Source: Colwellia sp. TT2012
Lineage (GTDB): Bacteria > Pseudomonadota > Gammaproteobacteria > Enterobacterales > Alteromonadaceae
DNA: 64,000 nucleotides
Assembly (NCBI RefSeq): GCF_001440345.1
Contig: NZ_LJYX01000025.1
Coordinates: 1 to 64,000 of the forward strand
Reading direction: 5' to 3'
Shown: piece by piece, positions 17,669-26,997 of the stretch
Numbering within the stretch: the stretch's first letter is position 1
How the letters are laid out: each line of letters begins with the position of its first letter
The notes under the pieces: model-generated
What the model was told of the DNA's origin: nothing
The model's input: only the letters and a program-made list of their open reading frames with translations
Database searches by the model: none
Program-made: the position numbers and the translations under genes

Positions 17669-18883
17669 ATGAAATATATAAGCACATACTTCACCAGTTT
17701 CGCTATCGTACTTTTTTTCATAGCAACATTTAACTGGTTTATCGACCCTTTCGGCATGTTTTGGTCTCCGCAAATCGATAGAATTAACCAAATAAAACCA
17801 GAAGCTGGCAAACGTTCACGCATAAGCAAAGCCTATCAAGTGCATAAAATTAAACCACAAATATTAATTGTCGGTAATTCAAGAGTCGAAATGGGCTTGA
17901 ACCCAACTAATAGACTCTTTACTGGGAAAGCTGTTTATAACCAAGGGATGCCGGGGGCTGGTATTGCCATGCAGGTTGATTATGCTATAGATGCCATTAA
18001 CAACAACGACACCATAGAGCAATTACTTGTTGGCGTAGATTTTCTCGATTTCTTATTAAGCGAGCAACAGGTAACTAACTTCAAAGCCGAAATTCATCAT
18101 CATACCCAACCAAGTTATGCCTTCCGACTAAATTCAGTTGGCAATGATTTTAATCCTGCTAGCTTTGCTCGTTTAAAAGAAAAGATGACCATGGTATTTT
18201 CTCTAGACGCCTTTAGCGCCAGCATAAGGACCATATTCCAACAAAGATCCATGGCTAGCAGCATAAACGCCCATGGCTTTAACAATGCTTTATCTTACGT
18301 TGCCATTATGGATAGCGAGGGAATAAAACCACTTTTCAGACAAAAGTTGCAAGAAATATCAACTCGACTAACAAGTAAATCATGGGTTATTAAAGCCCAA
18401 GAAACTACCCCATACTCGCCAGCTTTCGCCCATTTAGGTCGATTAATTAACATTACAAAAAAAAATAAAATTAATGTGATATTCTTTATCAATCCCTACC
18501 ATTTCAGTTACTTACATACCTTAGCTGATAGCGGTCAATGGCAAAACTTTCAACTATGGAAACAGACCTTAGTACAGTACCTTAACCAAGTATATGGCAA
18601 TGATTTTAACTTATGGGACTTTAGTGGTGCCAGTAATTTTGTTAATGAAGCGGTACCACTAACTAAGCCAAAACAACAAATGCAATGGTTTTGGGAGCCG
18701 GCACACTATCGTCAGGAATTAGGAGATATAATGTTAGCAACCTTACTTGCAAAGAAAAATAACGATAATATTCATTTTGGTAAGATACTGACTATAGAGA
18801 ATATTGCAGGCTTACTCAAAACAAATCAAGCCTGCTTACAAGAGCATTTAGTACAGTGGAAAAATTTACAAAAAAACTTGTAA
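17669..18883 (+). CDS. SGNH-like/DltD-type partner of the MBOAT acyltransferase
   Basis: A 404-residue protein with one N-terminal membrane anchor (about residues 8-24: TSFAIVLFFIATFNWFI) and a periplasmic domain. ILIVGNSRVEMGLNP near residue 65 has the position and form of SGNH block I (G-x-S), and a later HYRQELGD could hold the distal His. Such proteins work with MBOAT carriers to complete O-acylation of polysaccharides. Translationally it follows the MBOAT gene closely, supporting one operon. The classic Asp-x-x-His block is only loosely matched (EPAHYRQELG), so catalysis is not certain. A hairpin terminator separates it from the convergent manC gene. Confidence 0.65.
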   Translation: MKYISTYFTSFAIVLFFIATFNWFIDPFGMFWSPQIDRINQIKPEAGKRSRISKAYQVHKIKPQILIVGNSRVEMGLNPTNRLFTGKAVYNQGMPGAGIAMQVDYAIDAINNNDTIEQLLVGVDFLDFLLSEQQVTNFKAEIHHHTQPSYAFRLNSVGNDFNPASFARLKEKMTMVFSLDAFSASIRTIFQQRSMASSINAHGFNNALSYVAIMDSEGIKPLFRQKLQEISTRLTSKSWVIKAQETTPYSPAFAHLGRLINITKKNKINVIFFINPYHFSYLHTLADSGQWQNFQLWKQTLVQYLNQVYGNDFNLWDFSGASNFVNEAVPLTKPKQQMQWFWEPAHYRQELGDIMLATLLAKKNNDNIHFGKILTIENIAGLLKTNQACLQEHLVQWKNLQKNL

Positions 18884-18895
18884 ATAACATAAAGT

Positions 18896-18925
18896 GACCA
18901 TTAATGTTAATAAACGCTAATGGTC
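18896..18925. terminator. Bidirectional hairpin between the acyltransferase operon and manC
   Basis: GACCATTA and TAATGGTC form an 8-bp perfect stem in the 56-bp gap between convergent genes. T-rich sequence on both sides is modest. Confidence 0.5.
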
Positions 18926-18939
18926 TCAAGTTTAATCAA

Positions 18940-20370
18940 CTATTTATTATCAGCGGTAATACGACCATATCTATCTTCAAAACGAACAATGTCATCTTCA
19001 CCTAAATAGCTACCTGATTGCACTTCAATCATTTCTAAAGGCAGTATTCCTGGGTTTTCTAAGGCATGCACTGCACCAACCGGAATATACGCCGATTGAT
19101 TCTCTGTCAACAATACTGTTTTATCATCTATGGTAACTTTTGCAGTGCCCGAAACAATGATCCAATGCTCGGCTCTATGATGATGCATTTGCACCGATAA
19201 CTTAGCGCCAGGTTTTACCGTAATACGTTTTACTTGAAAGCGTTCACCCGCATCAACACTATCGTACTTACCCCAAGGGCGATAAACCTCTCGGTGAATA
19301 ACAGCTTCAGATCGTTGCTCTTTTTTCAGTTGCTCTACAATATTTTTAACTTCTTGCACTTTATCTTTATTGGCAACCAAAATAGCATCATGAGTCTCAA
19401 TTATCACTAAATTATCAACACCAACCGTTGCGATCAGTTTATGTTGACTATGGATATAACTATTAGTGGTGGTATGGGCAATGACATCACCTTTAATAAC
19501 ATTTTTATTGTTATCTTGCTGACAGACTTCCCACAATGCCGAATAAGAGCCAACATCACTCCACCCTGCGTCAAGAGGAATAACCACCGCTGCATCAGTT
19601 TTTTCCATCACCGCATAATCAATCGATTCACTGGCACAAGCCAAAAAAGCATCCTTATTAGGACGTAAGAAGTCTAAATCTAGCTCAACATCAGTCATGG
19701 CTTTTTGGCAGCTTTCAAAGATATCACCACGGTATTTAGTTAACTCTTCTAAATAACGAGAGGCTTTAAATAAAAACATACCGCTATTCCACAGATAATC
19801 ACCTGAGGCTAAATACTCATCTGCTACATTTTGATTAGGCTTTTCAACAAATTGCTTAACCTCAAAAACACCTGAACTTTGTTCGGTACCCTTTTTAATA
19901 TAACCGTAACCTGTTTCCGCATGAGTAGGCACAATACCAAAGGTAACTAACTTACCTTGCTGTGCTGAAATAGCTGCTTGCGCAACCGCCTGATGAAAAG
20001 CGTCTTTGTCTTGAATAACATGATCGGCCGCTAACACCAGCAACAAGGCATCTTTATCTTTTTCTAAGGCATGAATAGCTGCTAAGGCAACGGCAGGTGC
20101 GGTATTGCGCCCTTCTGGCTCAAGTAAAATAGTGCCTTGGCTTTGTGATAGTTGCCTAACTTGCTCTGCTACTAAAAACCGATGTTCTTCATTGCAAATA
20201 AATACTGGCTCTTGGCTATTTTCAGGCAAGCGTAAAAGCGTGTCTTGCAGCATACTGGTATCGTTAACTAAAGGAATGAATTGCTTAGGAAAAAGTGCAC
20301 GGGAAAGAGGCCAAAGGCGTGTACCGCTGCCGCCACACATAATTGCTGGGTAAATTTTAGCTGAGCTCAT
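18940..20370 (-). CDS. manC: Mannose-1-phosphate guanylyltransferase / mannose-6-phosphate isomerase
   Basis: A 476-residue bifunctional enzyme (ManC/AlgA/CpsB type) supplying GDP-mannose. The nucleotidyltransferase motif [20 protein letters not shown] is at residues 11-30; FVEKPN and LWNSGMFLF are further standard motifs, and the C-terminal cupin isomerase domain has [18 protein letters not shown] with metal-ligand histidines. Full length. The start at 20370 has GACGGAA upstream. It is convergent to the MBOAT operon and 185 bp downstream of two beta-helix genes on the same strand. Together they suggest synthesis and trimming of a mannose- or mannuronate-containing polymer. No GDP-mannose dehydrogenase (AlgD) is seen in the window. 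Confidence 0.93.
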   Translation of the reverse strand: MSSAKIYPAIMCGGSGTRLWPLSRALFPKQFIPLVNDTSMLQDTLLRLPENSQEPVFICNEEHRFLVAEQVRQLSQSQGTILLEPEGRNTAPAVALAAIHALEKDKDALLLVLAADHVIQDKDAFHQAVAQAAISAQQGKLVTFGIVPTHAETGYGYIKKGTEQSSGVFEVKQFVEKPNQNVADEYLASGDYLWNSGMFLFKASRYLEELTKYRGDIFESCQKAMTDVELDLDFLRPNKDAFLACASESIDYAVMEKTDAAVVIPLDAGWSDVGSYSALWEVCQQDNNKNVIKGDVIAHTTTNSYIHSQHKLIATVGVDNLVIIETHDAILVANKDKVQEVKNIVEQLKKEQRSEAVIHREVYRPWGKYDSVDAGERFQVKRITVKPGAKLSVQMHHHRAEHWIIVSGTAKVTIDDKTVLLTENQSAYIPVGAVHALENPGILPLEMIEVQSGSYLGEDDIVRFEDRYGRITADNK

Positions 20371-20555
20371 GTTTATTCCGTCGATGAGATTATAATGCAG
20401 TAATACTAAGCTATCGTTATATCATTTCCTACATAATAAGACTGAAAAACCTTAACTAAAAGAAATAAACAAAGCTTTAGCCTGAGATTTTAAAATAAGA
20501 CATAACACAATAATGCAACATAAGGCCTGCTGTTTTCACAAATCTAGAAGTGGTC

Positions 20556-21755
20556 TTAATTTATTGGACAATAACGCCATGAATCACAGAACTTCTTTGG
20601 TAGATTTGGGTAAAGAGGCAAACCTATTTCAGCTCTATCACTAAAATAAGCATTCGCTGTATCCTTATATTGCGAATTATCTTTGCCGATTATCAGATTA
20701 TTATTTTGAATGAGAGTAATTGAAAGCTCATCTTTAGGTAAAGCTAACAAATAATTTGAACCTAATCGCTCTAAATATACAACATTGTCGAGAAGTTTTA
20801 TCGTATTACGTTGATGCGTCATCCCCTCTAAACCATAGCCTATCATTTGCCCGTTAACCGAATTAGGTCCTTGACCTAGTAAAGAGTTAACGACTAACAA
20901 CTCCCCACCGTTAGGCATATCAATTAAGCGGCTATCATCAGATGAAAGTGACACGATAATACTATTTTCTATCGTTAATTTTTTTCCTCTGGCCTTAATG
21001 GCATGTCCTTCACTCTTCGTGGCAATAAACAACGACTGATAAATAAACAGTTCCGCTTTATTAGTATAAACACCGTGAGCTTGCCCGTTGTGCCCTAAAC
21101 GCTCAAAACGACTATTAATTATTTTTATCACACCAGCTTGGCGTGCTGTTTCTAATACACCTTCCTGACTACTATGAAAAAAAACATGGTTTAGGGTTAA
21201 GTTAACACCCTCGTGGCGAACGCAGGCACCGTTACCATCCCTTACAGCAATATCCCTGCACTCTATATTATTAATAGTTAAATCATTGCCTTTACTTAAA
21301 ATAAAACCTTTACCTGCAACAACACCACGTTGAAAGATAACATGCCCGACTCCGGTAATAGTAATCTCACTTTTACGAATGGTGAATGGTGTATTATAGG
21401 TTCCTGCGGCAATGAATAACTCGTCACCCCCTTTCAATGCAGAAACCGCAGCATTAACGTCAGAAAAACCAATGCCATTAACCTCAAAATTTTGCAACAT
21501 TACTTTACTTTGTGGCTCTGCTTGCCATGGAGAAAAGACTCTATTAATTTCATCTACCAAGGTATATTTTTTACCTTGCGTCAATGCATGATAGTCCTGT
21601 TTTTTTTGCCATGCGTAATAATAGTTGGTGACCTTACTGGTCAATTTATGAAACAGAAACGGCTGCATTACAAACAGAGCAATAACAAATATGTGTACTA
21701 AAACACCTGATAAAAATAAATAGCTTGTGACAGTTTTTTTAATCAATGCTTTCAT
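20556..21755 (-). CDS. Membrane-anchored right-handed parallel beta-helix protein
   Basis: A 399-residue protein with an N-terminal anchor (about 12-35, SYLFLSGVLVHIFVIALFV) and a repetitive beta-helix: VNAAVSALKGGDELFIAAGT starts the ladder and repeated 'i.I.nc.f.....' rungs follow, such as LTINNIECRDIAVRDGNG, IKIINSRFERLGHNGQAHGV and LTIENSIIVSLSSDDSR. This fold is shared by polysaccharide lyases, epimerases and hydrolases; the catalytic class cannot be assigned by eye. It lies 5 bp after the next beta-helix gene, so the two are co-transcribed. It may act on the exported polymer in the periplasm. Confidence 0.7.
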   Translation of the reverse strand: MKALIKKTVTSYLFLSGVLVHIFVIALFVMQPFLFHKLTSKVTNYYYAWQKKQDYHALTQGKKYTLVDEINRVFSPWQAEPQSKVMLQNFEVNGIGFSDVNAAVSALKGGDELFIAAGTYNTPFTIRKSEITITGVGHVIFQRGVVAGKGFILSKGNDLTINNIECRDIAVRDGNGACVRHEGVNLTLNHVFFHSSQEGVLETARQAGVIKIINSRFERLGHNGQAHGVYTNKAELFIYQSLFIATKSEGHAIKARGKKLTIENSIIVSLSSDDSRLIDMPNGGELLVVNSLLGQGPNSVNGQMIGYGLEGMTHQRNTIKLLDNVVYLERLGSNYLLALPKDELSITLIQNNNLIIGKDNSQYKDTANAYFSDRAEIGLPLYPNLPKKFCDSWRYCPIN

Positions 21756-21760
21756 CGTAT

Positions 21761-23245
21761 TTACTCACCATTGATCTTATTATTAATATTCAGTTTATCC
21801 AGACAAAAGCTGATTGCTGAATAAGCACCAATATATTGATTATTTGGCGTTGCACCACAAAAATCAAACGCTATTGAGCCCGTAGAGTTAATAGCTACGT
21901 GAGTGTCAGGTGTACTTCCCCAGGTAAAATCACCAATATCTGGCGCAACGAAATAATCTGACAAGTTATCTTCCCCGGTAATAAAGTTACGGCTCACAAC
22001 AATATTATTACGTTTAATTAGCTTCGCGTTATCGCGAATTTTTATCCGGCCCGAAAGAATGTTATTACTCACCTTAGCATCGCTTTCCGGATATCTAATA
22101 TCAATACCTAGAGTGTTATAAAGAATATTATGTTCAATTAAACTATCACGTGCTCTATTAAGATAAATCCCAACATCATTAGAGCAATGCATAATTATAT
22201 TATTACGAATAATCCCACCTACATGCTCTGCGCTATTTTGATTACGTCTATGTCGTTTAGCCGATCCGCCGCCACCTAAAGACAAGCCTAGCGCGGTGTA
22301 TTTATCGGGTAAATTAGCTGCACAAATGATTAGATTACGTTCAAAAACACCATACTCTGAGCCTCCTTTAAAAAAAGCGGCATAACTCACTTTATTGCCA
22401 GCCGACTTTTGAATATCAAAAATAAAGTTATCACTTACCTGCCAATAATTAGCATGCATTAAGTCGAAAGGGGTTACTGGATTAGCTGTTTTTCTTGCTG
22501 TGGTATTAAAAAATGTGTTCTGAATAACTTTGCCATAATCAGGGTAATTGTCTCCAACGCCATTTACTTTTATCATGGCGTTAAAGTCTTGCATTATATT
22601 GTTTTTGATGACCGTATACTGCGCTTTTCCGACAATATGAAAAGCATGCTCGCATTGTGTATGGCTCTTACAGTTACCAATAAAGTGTAAATTACTGAAC
22701 TGCCAGAAAGGCTTATTTACCACAATCCCTTCGCCTTTTAAGAATATCGTTACCGTTCCTAACTTTTGTGCCGTCATGTGAATAGGCATAACAGCGGTAC
22801 CACTTTGACCAATAGTTATCCGATTTGAAGTGAGATGATATTCACCAGGGCTAATAATAATTGTTTGTCCTGCTTGTGCTGTTTTTAAAGCAAAAATAAG
22901 CTCAGGTGTATTATGAACCTCAATATTTTTATTAACGCTTGAGAAATTGATTTTATTTGAATTTTGCTTATTTGAGTCGTTTTTATTTGCTCCTATGCCA
23001 ACCCAGTGCGCAAGGTCTACTTGGCGAAAGTAATGGTTTTTCACTTCAAAATAGCTTAGTGCACTTAATGCCGGCGCTACTATTTTATAGAGGTTAGACT
23101 GGTTTACCATTAAGCTTTCTTTAACTTTATCACTAAATAGTGGTAAAGATAAACCCGAGGAATAAATATACTGAAAGACAAAAATAATGGCAAAAATAAT
23201 ACCTGTATTCAATAATGCTCCGATGATAACAAAGTATTTTTTCAT
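21761..23245 (-). CDS. Membrane-anchored beta-helix protein, chondroitinase-B/PL6-like
   Basis: A 494-residue protein with one N-terminal membrane segment (about 5-27, FVIIGALLNTGIIFAIIFVF) and a right-handed parallel beta-helix. The opening of the helix, ALKTAQAGQTIIISPGEYHL followed by GQSGTAVMPIHMTAQKLGTV and FSNLHFIGN, is the pattern at the start of PL6 alginate lyases/chondroitinase B. Later rungs contain HEN-type turns (LIEHNILYNTLGIDIRYP). Lysis of uronate polymers is the family activity, but whether the catalytic Lys/Arg pair is retained was not verified. First gene of a two-gene operon; expression presumably starts in the 373-bp gap upstream. Confidence 0.68.
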   Translation of the reverse strand: MKKYFVIIGALLNTGIIFAIIFVFQYIYSSGLSLPLFSDKVKESLMVNQSNLYKIVAPALSALSYFEVKNHYFRQVDLAHWVGIGANKNDSNKQNSNKINFSSVNKNIEVHNTPELIFALKTAQAGQTIIISPGEYHLTSNRITIGQSGTAVMPIHMTAQKLGTVTIFLKGEGIVVNKPFWQFSNLHFIGNCKSHTQCEHAFHIVGKAQYTVIKNNIMQDFNAMIKVNGVGDNYPDYGKVIQNTFFNTTARKTANPVTPFDLMHANYWQVSDNFIFDIQKSAGNKVSYAAFFKGGSEYGVFERNLIICAANLPDKYTALGLSLGGGGSAKRHRRNQNSAEHVGGIIRNNIIMHCSNDVGIYLNRARDSLIEHNILYNTLGIDIRYPESDAKVSNNILSGRIKIRDNAKLIKRNNIVVSRNFITGEDNLSDYFVAPDIGDFTWGSTPDTHVAINSTGSIAFDFCGATPNNQYIGAYSAISFCLDKLNINNKINGE

Positions 23246-23618
23246 AAAACGTCTTAAATCTTCATAGTTAGGGCCGTATTTGTTTATAATATTACACCAT
23301 AACGAATAAATCTCTTTCTATCTGCCTCGACCTAATTGGTCTTGTAACCGCGCCCGCTGTTTTTCCTACCTCACAGACATTCCAGGTAAAGACTATCTAA
23401 TAACAGCTATTTTATTAACCATGATCGCAACCGCTTTGGTGCTTGGTTATTTCACTGAAAAATAAAAAACAGTATAGAACAGCGCTAATCAAACGATTTA
23501 AGTAAAAAATATAATAAAGACTATAATTATTATTTTGAGTGTGAAAAGTTTTAATCTACTTGCTAGGGAATAAAAAAAATAAGTGCATTTCTTGAGTAAG
23601 TTATATTAAGGATAATTA
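23246..23618. other. 373-bp divergent intergenic region
   Basis: This separates the beta-helix operon (minus) from the PP-loop gene (plus). It must hold both promoters; no clear -35/-10 pair or sigma-54 box stands out. On the plus strand the frame 23310-23465 is open without a credible start and ends IPGKDYLITAILLTMIATAL, VLGYFTEK, which reads like the last membrane helix of a lost protein. I cannot name it. Confidence 0.3.
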
Positions 23619-24776
23619 ATGGAATTAACTCAAGTTATAGTGACTAAAATCACAGGTAAAATGCAGCGTCTTTGTGGTACGGTTCGTTATGATGATGGTT
23701 TTTCTGAAGATTATTACTTTGAATTACCTGATAATTATAATGTCAGTCTATCCGGCAACCCATGGTTTGCCTGTTTATTACCTTTAGCAGTTACTCTCGG
23801 TGAAGACTTAACTATATCATTGCCTATTGATCCTCTGCTGTTAAATGCTACCGATGACTTAATTAAGTTATGGAAAACTTGGTACCCTCAGCTACATAAT
23901 ATAAAAATATTTGCTGAGACGGCTGTTGCACCACAACAAACTAAAGACTGTGCTACATTTTTTTCTTCTGGAGTTGATTCATATTTCACCACCGTTCGCC
24001 ACCCTAACGCCAAATATATGCTGATCACTCGAGGCTTTGATATGCCTTATAGCTATGTTGATGAGTTCGATGTTCACTGTGCTAGGATCGCTAAGAGTGC
24101 ACAGGAGTGTGGTGGTGAGTTGATTCCCACAGCAACAAATATTAGAGATACTCGTTGGTCAAGGTGCCATTGGGAATTACTGGGTCATGGTCCAGCGCTT
24201 AACGCCATAGCATTATTATTTGAACAACATTTTGGCGAAGTATTTATCCCTTCATCTTATGAGTATAAAATTTTACATCCTTGGGGATCTCACCCTATGG
24301 TAGACAACTTGTTTACTACCTCAAATGTACACTTTATACATGACGGCTGCGGTTACTCTAGAACCGAAAAAATAAAAAAACTATGTCAATATGACCATGT
24401 GTTAAAAAATTTACACGTTTGTTTTAGAGGAAGTGATGGTTTGGGTCAAGATCAAGGTAACTGCTGTAACTGTGAAAAATGTTATCGTACAATGGTAGTG
24501 CTGGAGCTACTTGGTAAACTAGAGCAAGCTACCCTATTTAACAATGCCCCCCTAACTCCTGAAAAGTTAACCTTACTCTATGGCGACCGAATATTTCTAG
24601 AAGAAATATACTCCTTCGCTATAGAAATGGATAATACAATATTAGCAAGGGCAATAAGACAAAGCATCAAACGTTCTAATCGAATTGATTGGCTAAAAAA
24701 GCTAACAAAATTACCGGTAATATGGCGAATAGCTGCCTTTTTTTATAACCGAGAAATTAAAAAATCGCTTACCTAA
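23619..24776 (+). CDS. PP-loop ATPase of the QueC-like superfamily in the EPS cluster
   Basis: A 385-residue protein. Residues 113-125 (ATFFSSGVDSYFT) form a PP-loop that binds ATP alpha-beta bonds for adenylation, as in 7-cyano-7-deazaguanine synthase and asparagine synthase. Near the C-terminus NCCNCEKCYRTM is a zinc-type Cys cluster as in QueC. The N-terminal ~100 residues are beta-rich and specific to this branch. It is much longer than QueC (about 230), so preQ0 synthesis is unlikely. In exopolysaccharide clusters such proteins may activate a carboxylate for amidation or modify a sugar; that is inference. The ATG has a weak AAGGA site 7 nt upstream. Convergent with the flippase gene. Confidence 0.6.
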   Translation: MELTQVIVTKITGKMQRLCGTVRYDDGFSEDYYFELPDNYNVSLSGNPWFACLLPLAVTLGEDLTISLPIDPLLLNATDDLIKLWKTWYPQLHNIKIFAETAVAPQQTKDCATFFSSGVDSYFTTVRHPNAKYMLITRGFDMPYSYVDEFDVHCARIAKSAQECGGELIPTATNIRDTRWSRCHWELLGHGPALNAIALLFEQHFGEVFIPSSYEYKILHPWGSHPMVDNLFTTSNVHFIHDGCGYSRTEKIKKLCQYDHVLKNLHVCFRGSDGLGQDQGNCCNCEKCYRTMVVLELLGKLEQATLFNNAPLTPEKLTLLYGDRIFLEEIYSFAIEMDNTILARAIRQSIKRSNRIDWLKKLTKLPVIWRIAAFFYNREIKKSLT

Positions 24777-24787
24777 GATAAATAGCA

Positions 24788-26254
24788 TCATCTAGCTATT
24801 AGCTTATTTTTAATAAGGTGATAAAACTTAATTTCAGGTCCATTTTTACATCCAGTCAATAAACAGAGCAATAATAATGTGGTAAAAAAAACAGCCCCCC
24901 CTGTTGCAATTAAAAATATAAGGCTAGCTAGCATTGAATCATTGTTTATCCAAAGTAACAAAGCCACTAATAGTAAATACATAACCGTAGTAGCTATAAC
25001 GACTCGCCAGAGCCCTTGAAATAATATGGTTAACGATAAAATACCAAGGTATCTTTGCAGGAAAATCAAAATACACATTCTGATAAAGTTTGCCACTAAA
25101 ACTCCTAAGACTAAACCACTAATGCCCGCTAAAAAATAGCCCACGGGTAGAACGACTATATTTACCAATAAAGTAATTATTGATACTTTACCCAGTAAAT
25201 CCGGACGATCATAAGCAATTAATGACGATACTGAACAAGCACCAAAAACTTGAGTGAGACCAACCAGCGCCAATACTTCAATAAAAGGTGCTGCTCCTGC
25301 CCATGCTTCACCAAGTAGAACAAAAGTAATTTCCGTTGCTAAAACAGAGACGCCAAGTGCTGCGGGTATAGCTAAAAACAGTACTGATACGAGAATATTG
25401 CTATACATTAAATTAAATTTCCCGACATCATGATTGAGTAATGACAACCCTGGCAGTGCAGCCCTAGCGACCGGCATGGCCAATTCTAGGGAGGGCATAG
25501 TAGATACTTCTTTGCCCACGGTATATAGGCCTAGTTCTGACTCTGAGGCTAATTTACTCATTAAGAAAGCATCCATTTTTTCAGAAAGGGCTTTCATAAA
25601 GCTATATAGAAATATCCACTTGGAAAAATAAAAAATGGAATTGAATGATGAAAATGAAATAGAGGGGCGATAAGAAGACATAATATAACTAGTAATAAGT
25701 GCGGTAATATTACCAACAAGCACCCCCACAGGAAAGGCCCAATAGCTCTGCCAAAAAACAGCTATAAAGATAGTCGTGAAAAAAGAACTTAATTTTTTTA
25801 TTACATTAAAGGTAAAATCTTTATCAAATTCCATCTTTTTATGAAAATCAACAATACCAACGTTATTAAAACCAGTGATAATATTAGCGAACGCATAAAA
25901 ATAAACTAACGTTTCAATTTTTGGCTCCACAAAGTATATTGCTATACTAGGAGCACTACACGCTAGGACTCCCCCTAAAATAAGTGCGCGTAATACACTT
26001 AGCGTCCATACCGTATCATAATCCTGCTTGGTTGCATTCTGAGTCTTAATTAGTGCTGCAGAAAAGCCCAGCTCAGTTATAAGCTCTAAAAAACCGCCAA
26101 TAAGCACTGCTTTGGCAATCAGTCCATAATCTTCAGGTAGCAAAATTCTTGCCAAAATTAAAAGGCTAATAACACCTAAAAGACGAATAGACAACCTCAT
26201 AAAGACAGTCCAAAAAGTTCCTCTGGCTATCTGTTTTCCTATATTATCATTCAT
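24788..26254 (-). CDS. Polysaccharide flippase (Wzx/MATE-type lipopolysaccharide biosynthesis protein)
   Basis: A 488-residue polytopic membrane protein of the MVF/polysaccharide-transporter type, expected to flip undecaprenyl-linked repeat units across the inner membrane. The N-terminus IGKQIARGTFWTVFMRLSIR, LILARILLPEDYGLIAKAVL and GFSAALIKTQNATKQDYDTV is the classic start of the polysacc_synt family. About 12-14 membrane segments are readable. It is the last gene of the minus-strand exopolysaccharide series but is separated from the next gene upstream by a dead opine dehydrogenase gene. The name wzx is functional, not based on specific orthology. Confidence 0.85.
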   Translation of the reverse strand: MNDNIGKQIARGTFWTVFMRLSIRLLGVISLLILARILLPEDYGLIAKAVLIGGFLELITELGFSAALIKTQNATKQDYDTVWTLSVLRALILGGVLACSAPSIAIYFVEPKIETLVYFYAFANIITGFNNVGIVDFHKKMEFDKDFTFNVIKKLSSFFTTIFIAVFWQSYWAFPVGVLVGNITALITSYIMSSYRPSISFSSFNSIFYFSKWIFLYSFMKALSEKMDAFLMSKLASESELGLYTVGKEVSTMPSLELAMPVARAALPGLSLLNHDVGKFNLMYSNILVSVLFLAIPAALGVSVLATEITFVLLGEAWAGAAPFIEVLALVGLTQVFGACSVSSLIAYDRPDLLGKVSIITLLVNIVVLPVGYFLAGISGLVLGVLVANFIRMCILIFLQRYLGILSLTILFQGLWRVVIATTVMYLLLVALLLWINNDSMLASLIFLIATGGAVFFTTLLLLCLLTGCKNGPEIKFYHLIKNKLIAR

Positions 26255-26310
26255 GGTTGCAACAATTTATCCAATTGGTAATTTATAAGGCTGTGTAACT
26301 TAGGTGAAAA

Positions 26311-26989
26311 TTAGCTTTGTTCATAACACCCATTGAATCCGGGTACATCTTCATATATAAATCGTGTATCTAATGAGTCAGGCCCTTTTGGCCCACCTTC
26401 TGCGGCATATGACTTAAAAACTTCCATGGAGTCTTGTTGTAAATCATCTTCAGTTCTAAACTTACATTCATCAATATACGCAGACTCTTTACCTCCGAAG
26501 GATTTAATTACACTATTTTTTTCAGCATCTAATTGCTTAATAATATTCCAAATAGATGGTGTAAATGCTTCTTTGTACATCCAAAAATCACCTCTACTAT
26601 ACTCGATACGGCTAGCAGACATTATTGCCCCCACCGTATGGACTATTAAATTAGGGTTATGCCATGCAGACTCGACAATATTTGTACGAGCATACTGATA
26701 TGTGTCTATTAAAGACCCCATTAAATTTACAGCCTCTGTTACTCTTTCACTTTGAAGTACACCTATGGAATTTCTAGCATTTTTAAACAATATCTCAACA
26801 TACCCTGGCTTTATACGTATTTTCATTGGGTAACTTATAATTAATTACTTTTGAATGCCGTATTGCTTCAAAATTATCATCATGCAACGAAAATGAAGTT
26901 TTTACTAAAGTTACCTCATTTCCTGTATCTGAAAGAATACAAGCATGAGCACAGCCCGCATTCCCTTAGCCAACAATTGTGATTTTCAT
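26311..26989 (-). pseudogene. NAD/NADP octopine/nopaline (opine) dehydrogenase, disrupted
   Basis: The 3' part encodes 171 residues of the helical C-terminal domain of opine dehydrogenases: NIVESAWHNPNLIVHTVGAI, ASRIEYSRGDFWMYKEAFTP and RFIYEDVPGFNG are family hallmarks. The N-terminal Rossmann part is largely missing. Upstream in the RNA, from the ATG at 26989, MKITIVG is followed by an in-frame TAA and then GNAGCAHACILSDTGNEVTL, an interrupted GxGxxG NAD motif. After about 50 codons the frame shifts into the C-terminal part, so roughly 120-150 codons have been deleted. Opine enzymes condense an amino acid with a keto acid. Its position between a flippase and an amidotransferase-like gene suggests a sugar-modifying or amino-acid role that has been lost. 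Confidence 0.8.
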
Positions 26990-26997
26990 AACATTCC

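Noticed and set aside
23619..24776. Annotation of the PP-loop gene as queC
   Set aside because: The protein is far longer than QueC and no other preQ0 genes are nearby; the PP-loop and Cys cluster alone do not justify the symbol.
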